Shown in pieces: positions 36,101 to 48,837 of a stretch of DNA of 64,000 nt (positions within the stretch are counted from its first letter, which is position 1; every line of letters begins with the position of its first letter). Below the pieces are notes generated by a model. That model saw only the letters and a program-made list of their open reading frames with translations. It did not search any database and was not told the DNA's origin. Source of the DNA: Hermatobates lingyangjiaoensis (Eukaryota; Arthropoda; Insecta; Hemiptera; Hermatobatidae); NCBI GenBank assembly GCA_026182355.1, contig JAPFBL010000068.1:10329001-10393000 (forward strand), given 5' to 3'. Made by a program: the position numbers and the translations under genes.

Positions 36101-39100
36101 GGATTAAGCATACTTCAATAAAAATTATGAAAAATATATTTTGAATAAGAACAAGGTTAGGAATTGGTTTAATTTTCCTTGTAAGTTTGGATTTTCTCTT
36201 TGCTTCCAAACCATGATAAGCATGGGAGGGAGAGAGAGAGCAATCAAGTTAGGTATGTATGGAACCTTATGAATAATCTTGATTTGATTTCCAAAATATT
36301 CATAATTATTCTAATTTACCTAATCACTGGTCCAATTAAATGAAAAAACTGATTACAGAACTAGATAGAATGCTCATAGCGAACTAAATGACACAACTTT
36401 ATCTCTAAGGGAAATACATTAGCATTTTAAGTAGGATTTGTAATCAATTCATCGGTAGCGATTATCGACGGATTATCGGCAGTAAGGTACTCTGGTGTAA
36501 AACCACGATTAGAGAGATTCTTTCGCTTGGGTGAGCAGCTAATGTTTCTTTCTTTTTTTTCTTTCTCTCCTCAATCTAAATCCTACTTCCTTCTCATTCT
36601 TCCAAGCGCTTTCGTGTGTTACCTCGTTTCCATAAGAACTTGTTTATAGTAGGGTAACACTCAACATCCCTTACAAACTTTTTCAATTACTTTCAATTTT
36701 TAGTGTCAATACTCAGCTTACGTATAAGTAAATCAACGTCAACAGCTCAGTAAGAAAGTAAGAAATGTGATTAAGATCTTTCCGAGTCTCATTCACACTG
36801 AAAAAGTGATGCAGTGATGCATCGAGAAAGAGACTCATATATCGTAATGATTTGTCAGTGTGACCTATGTACATGTTATAACAATATTTATACAGAATTG
36901 TATAAATACCACTGGACTCTCTAGTTCCCTAGGACAGTTTTTAATTAATAATGAGAAAAACTGTATTAAATTCAATATTGCGATTAAGCCTAGGAAGTGG
37001 ATTCAATGACTCATATTATGCTAAAGCTATGAAATTTGACTTTAAACGGGTTTCTAATACAATATTGGAGAACTTTTTTTTAGCACCCTATTGCTCTTTG
37101 TCAGTATAAGAGGCGTGGACTTTTAGTGAGTGATCAATGGAAGTTATGCTATTAATTTCTTTTTGTAAGAACTTAATTAATTACAAACTTCGTGAATTTA
37201 ACTCCTGATGGGGTATGAAAATCGATGTTGTTAAAAAATATCATCAAGTCTTCTTTTATTACAATAGATCAAAAAATATAATATTAACAATGGTTTCCTC
37301 AAGCTAGACTCAGTGTTAACCAGAGCAATAGCTTTGTCTTGAAGGGTTGACAGCTAGCAGATAACTTTTACTTATTTGTTCCTGACCTCCTTTGTTTACA
37401 CTGACTCGCCTTACTCAGTTCTTTGTTCCCTTTCTTTGCACTTCCAAACTTTAAAATACCGCTCTTGCCTAATTCCCTTCACCAAATGTCCTACATCTCT
37501 CTTTCAGTATGAGTGAAACTCTGACGAATACTACTTGTTTTGATTGAAAGTCTAGGCGAACGGTTCCTTATGTACCATAGTTATGTGCAAATTCTGTAGG
37601 ATAGACATAGGAAGTAGCTTTTCTTTTAATATTTTCCTGATGATGAATTGTGGTTCAAAATATTGATTTTGGTAAAAAATTATATAGAAGCAAATTGCAG
37701 AAAACAGAACAAAACACTTGACTGAAAACACCTGAAAATATAGATCATAGTAATTCTAATGTAGTGCAATCTGTTATTATGTGGTATTTACTCATTGTAG
37801 GGTAAAAATCTAATGAAATGGTCTCCACATATAAAACTTTTAATGATATAAACAACGCGTTTCGAACACGTAGTGTTCTTCTTCAGGCATTAACTAATGG
37901 TGAGGGCCTCTGAATAAGAGGCCCTCACCATTAGTTAATGCCTGAAGAAGAACACTACGTGTTCGAAACGCGTTGTTTATATCATTAAAAGTTTTATATG
38001 TGGAGACCATTTCATTAGATTTTTACCCTACAATGAGATCATAGTAAGTTTTTTGTTCCCTGTATCGCGTAATTTCTAGTTTTATAAAGTCTACTCAGAT
38101 GGTATAAAATTTTCACCTTTTAAAAATATAATTATATTAGAATTTTTTACACTCATACGGTAGAAAACACTGCATCCACGGTGTAATTAACCAACCGTTA
38201 ACTTGCAAGTGCGCTTGGTAGCCTTATCACTTCTTTCTCTCTCTCTCTCCCTCCCTCCCTTCATGAGGGTTAAACAGAAAATTAGGGTCTGTAAGTGCGT
38301 GTTATCTATTTACTGTTTACCTATAGTTTACCCCAAAACGTTTGTTGTCCTTTCTGAATCGTTGTCTTGATGATACTTTTATATGTTCATAGAATCCGAT
38401 ACACGAATGTATGATATATCTGAGTAATAGGCAAATTTTCAGGTTTAAATCAAACTTTCAAGTCCAGAGTTACAGTTGCAACTAGAACAGATGTAATTTG
38501 ATAAAAAAAATCTTTGAGACATTACATTTAGATGTTTACAATAAGTATGTTTCAATTCTTAAACTGAATTACCCATCTTGCATTTCTGCATACGCGTCAT
38601 ACCCCTCAGTTTGTGTGATAGAGATTATTAATAGTGTCCTATTTATTCTTATCTAAAAAGTCCTTAAACATGTTTGTCTTTCCTTTGCTAGCCTGTAATG
38701 AAGTAAGCCTAGTAGCAGATGAACTACGTTATAGAGTGACTTAACGAAAGACGTGTAACAGCTTCTTGTTTAATTCGTTCATCATTCATGGAATGGAAAA
38801 TACGAGTGCCTGATAAAGAAAAACATTATGAAGATAAATCGCTTTAACGAGGTCGTTTGGACAGGATCATAAAATAACCCTCTTCTTCTTTTTCTCTTTT
38901 TTTTTTTTTTTTTTGGAAACTTTAAAGACTATTATAGTTTCCGACTTTTATAGTTTTCCATTACCATGAGTAGGATGTTATGGCAGAGTTGCGAATTCAC
39001 TTTCTGTTTTTTTTCAGCGCGCTCTAGCGCAAAACTATTTATCTAACGTCTTTTATAATTACTGAAAGTAACAAGGTATATCTTTTTCCATATGTAATCC

Positions 39101-42100
39101 TGATGGAGTTAACAAGTTCATTAATAATAATATCAAACATTAAAGCACTTTGCTTAATTGATACAACTTTCAACCTTAATATCTTACACATAAATAATCT
39201 GTAATTAATATTTTAAATTATATTCTCTTCGTTGAATCATAATATATTTTTTCCCTTATAATAACAACATTGAATGAAAAGAATATTTTTTTGCATTAAA
39301 CAATCATGACAATTCTGGAAAAAATGAACGACACAATGAAAGTGAATGAGGGAAAGTGAAAAAAAAACAGAGACACTCAAATTAGTTGACATTACGGACA
39401 CGAACCATTTGTTAGATTTAATGGAGACTTTCATTACTATTATTTATTTATGAGAAAAAAGAAGGGCAAGATTCGTAAGTAGATGAGAATCAAGGTAATC
39501 ATACTCATCTCTGGATTATCAGTGACCAATAAAATGAGTATACTTGATGAAAATATAGACAAATCTACGAATATGATATATATGTCTATTATTGTCTAAT
39601 ATTAGACAAGTGAGGTATATATGCTTATGAGAAGACGACCTTTTCTCGAGTGAAAGCTCTCCTACTTTAGGCTTCAAGACTGAGATGGATGTTTGCAATT
39701 CTAGGACATCCATGAAGCGTAGGCATGCTGACGTGACTTTCTATGACCAGGTGCCTGCCTCCAGTCCTACCTCACAATGTTCTGGTCTTCTGTCGGCTAC
39801 CCTGACTAAATGCTTAGGTCAGAACTGTGGCAGACATTTCACGAGAACTCTCCTCTAAAACAAAATGGAATGGAAGGGACAACACAAACTCTACAACCTT
39901 CTACGTGTTCATTTCGTCCTTAAGCATTCAATTAAGGAGAATAATGAAGAACTCAATGGTCAGGACAGAACTCATTGAGTGCAATCTTTCATTTAATATT
40001 TTATTATCTAATAATATATTTCAATATAATGTTAATACAGCAAATCAGATATTGAGGATGATAAAAATCTCAACAGTTTAGCAGATTGTTCCTTCCAAGT
40101 GTATCACCTTATTCTTCGATATTTCTTCTCTGTTATTTCTGGGAATGATCTATCTGCAGAGGCCGACTGAACTTTGTTTTCTCATTCTCTCAATCTTCAC
40201 CATGATATTTTCCTACATTACTTTTCAGGTTAAGAGGTAAACTCAGGGAATTAATCCTGTTTGCTCCTTAAATTAAATAACTTATTCTGATAGTCCCTCG
40301 AGTACTTTTTAAATTAGTGCAAGTGTATGTATATTTAGAATTAGTTATAACAATTTCTTTTTGTATGCTAATATCAACTTATTCCTCTACATCATTTAAT
40401 TAATAAATGCATGTTACTGATTTTGTTAATGATTAATAACTGCCTTTAAGATTATTAACTAATTCCATTTTTATAATTAAACCCATTTTTAACATATCCC
40501 TTTTTTTTACGCAATTAACTATCGTTATCAACATTTAAAGTTAATATATCAGTTTATAATCAATTTCTACATCACATTTACATTTTTAAAGGCAAAGTAA
40601 CATATTTTGGTCCAGAACAGTTTCTGTTTCAATCTCAATCTCCATGATACAAAACAAAAGAAAATATTAATCTAGGTTTTATTTTCGATTTATTCATGGT
40701 ATACGTATAAGTATATAATCTGCTTCTGTTTCTTATGAAGTATGATACTGGATCATTTTATGCTTTCTGAAACTACTTGACTTATAGTTCCTCATGTCGT
40801 TACGATCACCTGAAGCAATCCTGTATGTAAGCATCGTTTGTATTCTTGGTTTTTAGTAGAATTCTTTTAAATAAATATTCAAAGAAAGATTATAAGCAAC
40901 CACATAATTGTATACACAAGATTGTCTTAAATATTATTTCTATTAGTAGGAATCATTTTTCTTAAAAAGAATAAGAAGTAGGTATACTCGTGCAGAGACT
41001 GAATTGAACATTATGGGCTATATTATAATTATTATAGCCCTTTATAAACATGGCATTTGTGTTATATTACATTTAATAACTTTACGTACAAATTTGATCA
41101 TAAATTTAAGTTTCCATTTCAATATTTCATTCTTAAAATCATTAATAAATCTATTATTTATTGTGTTTTACTTTTTAACCATTTTGTTGGTACAGAATAA
41201 AAATAAAGGCTTTAAAAGAACATTTTAACATATTAGAATATATGAGAAGGTGGGGAGAATACTGTGTTTGGTGTTTTAGGGCAATGTTTGCCTTTCCTTG
41301 GGTCACCTTGCTACGATTTATATATTTTTCACCTAGATTTATTAGAATATACATTACTTTTGTATCAAATATTTACTATGGTTTGTGGATCAAAAAATTA
41401 TTATTTGTGAACGGTGTCCACACTGTGTCAATACAATGATTAACTTAGAATTCTATGGACGTGATACGATTTTTGTTGACTCACAAAAACTCAATTGATC
41501 GTTTCAAAGTTTCATTGAAGTTATCTTAATACACAGATTATGTTTTTGATATTGACATCCCATCACTTTTTCACGTTCTTAGTACAAACATTGGAAAGAT
41601 AAGACCAGGCTGCCAGCAACTCTTTTCCAGATCATTAGTAATGCCATTAGTTTGCCTAGTTAACTTAACAAAGGTTAAAATTAGTATATTTTCTAAGTTT
41701 GTTCACGAGTTAAACAGTTATTGTATGGTATTTACTCATGATTAGAGAGGAAAAGAAACACTAAGGCTTATAATTATATAAGTCTTATATATATGTTTCT
41801 ACATATTGGAGTTTGTAGTGTAGGTGTAACCTGATGATGAACACTATGTGTTCGAAACGCGTTGGTGATTAAATCCTTTGCATGTGGAAGACTTAGTATT
41901 TCTTTTCTTCTCTAATCATTTCAAAAGAAAAATTCAAGTTATCATTTTTGTCAAAGTAAATTTCAGGGAACATAGTTATTGTCTCATGAAAAAGAAAACG
42001 ATTGAAATACCTTGTTAGTGAGAATTTTGAAATTGTTTTAATAATAATTATAATAATAGTCTCAATATTTTTTTTTATATTGTTAGTTTGAAACCTATGA

Positions 42101-45100
42101 AAAATATAATTAAACATCAGTTTTTCATGGGGAAAAATTATCAGTTTACACAAATTCTTTCATTTCTGAATGTCATGAAATCAAACCCCTGTTAATTAAA
42201 TGATATACAGCAGGAGATGAAGTTACGTATTCGCTTCCTTATTACTCAGCTTGTATAGAAGAACACGGTGGTTACACAGGAACGCTGTATAAAAAGTATA
42301 CACATCAGATTTGCATAAATGAAAAAAAAATCAACATAATTTTTGAACATTCCTACTTTTTTTAAAAAAACTTCCAAACAATTATGTCCTCAAATTTAAC
42401 TTTCAAAATTGAGTGAATGTACAACGGTATACATTTTAAGGTCATTGGTAGTATTTCTTTTTGCTGGTACTGCCAAGGGAATTGTTCATCACTGAAATTA
42501 CTCTGCACACCTGTACTATCCTGCTTAATTAGAAGAGAATTTAAAAAGGTTGCAAGAAAGCAGCATAATGTAAAAACTATCTACCTCACTTTGGTTATTC
42601 TGGGGTAAATGCTAGCGTGAAACAAACTAAACATCCCGTTCAGTAATGTAAAGCTTTTAGTCGTGCTTATATCAACTCAAGTGAAATTGTTACAATCCAT
42701 AGTGCCAATTTACCCTTATTCTTAGAATTAATTTTCATCGTTATTAAAAGATCCTTTTTCAAGTCTGAATAAGATTATGGTAAAAAAAAATTGAAGTTGA
42801 ATCAATTTTTAATGTTGCTGCTTGAATCCTAAACATAAAGTTTTAAAAATGTTATTCTGTTTCTTCAATAATCAATTATTTCCTTTTTATACTGACTGTA
42901 ATGTCGTAATGAAATGTTTTCACCGAATAGATTTGGTCATGTAAATATTAGACGAAATTTGTTTGAACCACTCTTAGCGGAACAAACACAATTATGTGAT
43001 AATAGCATGATGCAAGTTAATCCTTTATACAAGTGTGATGGATTGCAGAAATTCGCTCCTGTGCCGTGACGCCACACTTTATTCCTCCTTATAATCTTGT
43101 CGGATTGAGTAATAAATCTTGCTTCTTTTGTTCTGATTTGCGATTTTTTATAACTTTTTAATATGAATATTACAAACTTTTACTTAGTGTCCCTTATTTA
43201 TAATTTGAACGGCAAACATGTTTTCAAATAAAAATAATGTAATCAATAGTTTATTGAGAAATTATAATTATCAAACTTTCAAAGTAGTTGTTAAACCTTT
43301 GAATAATCTACTTGAATTCAATTATTTTAGGTGTTTACTAATTTCAGAAAAAAAATAGTAATAACAGACTCCATGTACAAATGTTTTTTGAATACTTCAA
43401 TTAATGTTATTTGATAGAAAATGTTTTAGTAAATGTCTTAAAAATTGTATTTGTATTTTTTCCAAAAATGTACTTGAAGAACTACTATTACGTCACCCAC
43501 AGTTAAATTAAAAGGGTTCTATACGATGATTTCAAGTACTGTTTGACTCTACCTGAATATTTTACAGTGTTAAAATAATACTGATTATTTTAAATTCAGA
43601 TATTATTTCAAAGCTAAGTTAGGATGTTACGTATTTATTTTGAGACAGATTGAGTTTTTCAGGCCTCAAGTGGTTCTTACATGGCATTCAGTAATGGAAT
43701 GAGTTCCCCATTTTCAAGATTTCATTAAAAGAAAGCCAGACGAATATGAAATTGCAGATAAACGTGGAAATAATTGCGTAGAACACTTTTGTAATTTCCA
43801 ATTAAGAAATAAATAATCGTGTTTCATTAATAATTATATTTTTACTTTACTATAAGTAAAGTATTGTGATAATTTTAAAATCCTATCTTGAGATTTTAAT
43901 GAATTTATGTGTTTTGAGGTCTCCAAGGTCTTTCTTTCAATAAAATTTTTTCAAACGTTTCTTTTTAATAAAAGGTAACATTTCAGAACTATGACTGAAT
44001 ATGATATTATTATATAAAAATGATCATTTATCTGTTTATTTTACAAATAAACCTCTTTACAAAAATACCTCTATGGGGGAATTATATAAAAAAAAAATAC
44101 TAAGAAGCACATGGAAAATAATTAACATAATTCACTGCTAAATTTCAACATCCGTCCCGGGTTGCCGAGCGGTATCCTGCCGTTGTGTTTCCGGCGTCTT
44201 GGTCGCCCATTCTATTTTCTCCTGAAGACGGATCATCCAAAAATTTGAGTTTGTAAGTGTGTCTCTTTCTCTGTGTGTTCCTTTTCTTCGTTTTTGAGCT
44301 GATTTGCGTCCAAATTCTGGATCGTTTTTCTCGAATTTTGAGTGATATATATATATATATATAAATGTAGAAAAAGAAACATAGAGAAATCAAAAGTACA
44401 CACTTACAAAAACTATATTTGTCCATTTCGGATCGTATTTTCAACGAAAAAAGTATATATATATATATTTGTATAGGAAGGCAGCAAATCTTCTTTTAAA
44501 CAAGTTGAATTGAAATATGTAGCAGCCTCTGCATTTACGACTTTTTTTACTGACTGTCTCCAATTTTATGATTATTTTTCTTTCATTTTGGGGTAAATCC
44601 CAAATAATTTTCCCAGAGACATTTGAACTTCAACCAGTTGGGTTAACATATCATGACAAGTTAAACGAATTAGCAACCAATATATATTTACTTACAAGCT
44701 TTCGATTGTATAGTAGTCATCCTCAGGTATAATTTTGGTCAAACATTTAAAGAAACAAATTTAAATTTATATAAAGAATTGTTGAAACAATTTTGAAACA
44801 AATTTTAGTTAAACTAATGATTATAAATAAAAGTCAGCAGGTTTGACAAGTTAACAAACAAGGTTTGTCAACTTAGCAAAATAACGTACTATCAGAGGGT
44901 GATAAACTCTGAATTATTGCCAAACCGACTTGATCCTGTGTCCCTAATTAATTTGTAGCAATTGCGGAAATTCTTGTTACTAGGAACAAGGTTAAGGTCG
45001 GAACTTTGGACATTGAGACTAGGATTCTTTTCTTTGATATAAAGAGCCTCTAGAATAGCTAATCGACTAATGTCACTATTGTAATGTAAAATTGATGTTC

Positions 45101-46526
45101 CTTCTATTAACATTTTCCTAGTAAGTTTGTTTCCGTGGGCTTCTTCTGTATGTGACTTTGGCGCTCCCGTGGAGAGATGGATCGTTAGACGCCTTGATAG
45201 CTTAGTTGCAGTCATCCCAATATACCTGGAATTTAGGGCTGCACAGCTCCCTCTTCAGCAAGTGTATCGGTATACCAGGTGACTACGTTGAAGCTCTGGG
45301 GTCTCAACTTTCGGTTTGTTGCAAATTACTAAGTCTCTGGTCTTTTTGTTCTTATAGTATATTCGTAACCAATAATAACGTAACCTATCTGATTCGTTAG
45401 TTGTTTTCACATTATTCTTGATTAACTTATATATATATAAGCTTCGTCTTTAGTTTTCTCTGAAGATGAACAACTGAGTAGATAACAACTATAGTAAGAG
45501 TCTTCTCTGTTAATGCCAATCACAATAGTAAACAATTGTCTCAATGTAACGACACTTCATGCAGCCTAAAATTCTTTCAAAATTTGCTCTATCTACAACC
45601 CTTGGTCATCTTCCTCTCATGGTTACAAATGATGTTACTTCTCATACAACTCTGTCGACCACTCTCAGGTATGACGCTCTGAGATACTGGCTTCATCACA
45701 AAATACTGTGTAGTTCAACATCAATAGAGATACACAAAGAAAAAAGTCACTTTTAAAGTATACATTTTTGGATTAACTGTCATCCAGACCATACTGAGAG
45801 GGACACCTCAGTAGGTTACAAACAGTCTCAGCATCGACGAACATAGCACCCCTCTTTTTCTTCATAAATCGTCAAGGCTCTAAGTGTGAGTACACTTTTG
45901 TCTAAGGGTGAGTTGTGATTTGTCTTTAATTGTGCATCTCTACTAAAGTTGAGCTATTGTTGTCCGTTTCGAATAATTCTTTTATTATTCAAATTTTATA
46001 TACACTGTTTCTTTTTTGCTGAATTGTTATATTTGGTCTATCTCAGTCTGTTCACCAATTGACGGTTTAACCAAAAATTGAAGACTATATGTGTGTTTTC
46101 CATTTAACCGTGCGTCTATTTATATAATAAACTTTTTTGTCCATTTTGGAGCATTTTTCATGGTTGAATTGTGTTTATTTTAATATATAAATATATATAA
46201 TGAATATAAACCCGATGAATATAAATATATATAATATATTCTGTATATTATACAGAATTTATGATGAATCACAAACACAGGACTAAGGAACAAACACACT
46301 TACTATCTCTAATTTTCGGTTGAACCGTTATCAGGAGAGTTGAGAAAGGGACACCAAGCGCACTTGTGAAGCGACGGTTGGAGACAAGTGCGCTTGGCGT
46401 CCCTTTCTCAACTCTCCTGATGACGGTTCAACCGAAAATTAGAGACAGTAAGTCTGTGTGTTCCTTAGTTCTGTGTTGCGATTCATCGTGAAACGTTTGT
46501 TGTCCTTTTGGATCGGTTTCCTGTTT

Positions 46527-46565
<39 letters not shown>

Positions 46566-47484
46566 ATATAGTTTCTCGACCACTGATATTTCAAATTCAC
46601 ATAAGGGGTTATGGAGGATTTTAGTCATAAAACATACAACTCCTGATCATCAGCCGACGTTTCACCAAAAGTTGTTTGGCATTTTCAAGGCTTGATTTAG
46701 AAGAAGCACTAATTTACTGGTCCATGCTTTACTGGTCCAAGCATGGACCAGTAAGTTAGTGTTCTTCTAAATGAAGCCTTAAAAATGTCAAACGACTTTT
46801 GGCGAAACGTCGGCTGATGATCAGGAGTTGTATGTTTTATGACCAAAATCCTCAATAACCCCTTATGTGAATTTATACATATATCTATATATTTATATAT
46901 CCGCTGGTATTTATAAAATTCCGTGCAAAAATTGCCATAAAATTTATATTGGTCAAACTGGTAAATCATTAAAAACACGTGTAAAACAACACCAATATAA
47001 CGTAAGTAGACAGGAAAACAGTAGTGCCTTATTCTTGCATATAAAAAATGAAAATCATCATATTGATTGGACAGGAGCTAAATTTATTACCTATGAAAAA
47101 TCAATGTTGTTAAGAAATATTATTGAATTGTCTCTAATTAAATTTAATAGATCTAATATTATAAACATTAGTAACGGTCTCTTCAAACTTGATACTTTCG
47201 TCACGAGGGCAATAGCCTCTTCAAAGAGGGTTGACAGCTAGCGGATAGTTTTTTACTTTTTCTTACTGTACTCCTTTGTTTCCCCAAACATCCCCTTCTG
47301 GACATTAGTCCTTTCCTGTGCTTTCACCCTTTTAAAATACCACTCTTCCCTCCCACTCTTCTCAACTCCTCACCAGATGTTTTCTGCATATAGTGTTCAG
47401 TTGGGTTTTTGACTCTGACGAAGACCGCTTGTTACGGTTGAAAGATCTTAGTCTTGTTTTCCCATTTCTTTTTGTGGTTTGATC

Positions 47485-47527
<43 letters not shown>

Positions 47528-48789
47528 CGGAAATTGTAAAGAAGGTTGAAAATATTGGTCAAAAGATCATGAATGATGAGACTGGGGTAAACTTTAACGA
47601 CATATGGTTGTGTAGACGACAGTAAGAAATTTAGAAACGGACTCATATATTCCGGCTATGTAATTCGTTGAAATAATACCATGAATAAGATATATGGCTC
47701 TCACGATGACAGTCACATGGTTGAAATACCATAGTCCCATTTTAATTGGTTTACAGTGGTTTCAAAAGAAAGACTTGAATCATGGACTCTGACAAAACCA
47801 GTCGCTTGACCAAATGATTTTAGTTCCATCTCTCAATTTCTTTCTGTGGTTTATCCATTGGTATATATATAAAACAATTTTTAATATAACAGTTATGGAG
47901 ACTTATGTAAATTAATACCGTCTTACTTAATACAATGAAACCGTGCAGTAGTGATTGAACCATTTGAATGTTGAATGACTCCATGTTTCACGGTATTTTA
48001 TTATACAATGTCTGTTCTTCTAGTTATTCGTTACCTGCTACACTTAAAAAATGCCTCCTTTCACGGTACCTTCATAACAGCAGGTTTTATAAGAAAACTG
48101 ATGCTCCTCTATCTTGGCTTCTTAAACATCATCTATAGTAAGAACTTTTCTTATCTTTAAAGACTTTTTAAAAGTAGAAATCCAACAGTGACACAACAGA
48201 CCTTAGATTTAAAGAAGCAAATCGTATTTCAGTATTACTGTTATATTTCAGTATATATCAGTTATATATCAGTATTCATATTTAATCAATACTACATCTA
48301 TATATATAAGTATATACAAAACTAAAGTTTACCAGGACTGGGTCAGTTCTTCAGGTTCAAAGTAAACTCTCATTGCCAACGTTTCACCTTAGTTTTGTTT
48401 CTATTCCACGGCCGATACTTTATATATATATATATGTTATTAAAATAAGCAGCAGCTTCTGCATTGACCAGTTTCTTGTTGACACTCTCTAGTTTTCGTA
48501 TCACTCTGCGGTGAGACTCTGGTAGCTTCCAAAGAAGGTTAGCAAAAGACATTAACACACACATTAAACATAGGTCAAACACGAAAAACTAAATTTAATC
48601 ACTGTTTTAATCACTAAATTAACAAACTAAATAAAATTACGTACAAGCTTTCGGCTCTCATTCGCCATCTTCAGGTATAAAATAAAATTAATTAAGTCTA
48701 ATAAAGTATAGTTAAAATAAAATAAAATAAAATACTTGAACAATGTCTACAAAATTACTGTACTTTAGGAAGTGAATCTATATATAGAT

Positions 48790-48837
<48 letters not shown>

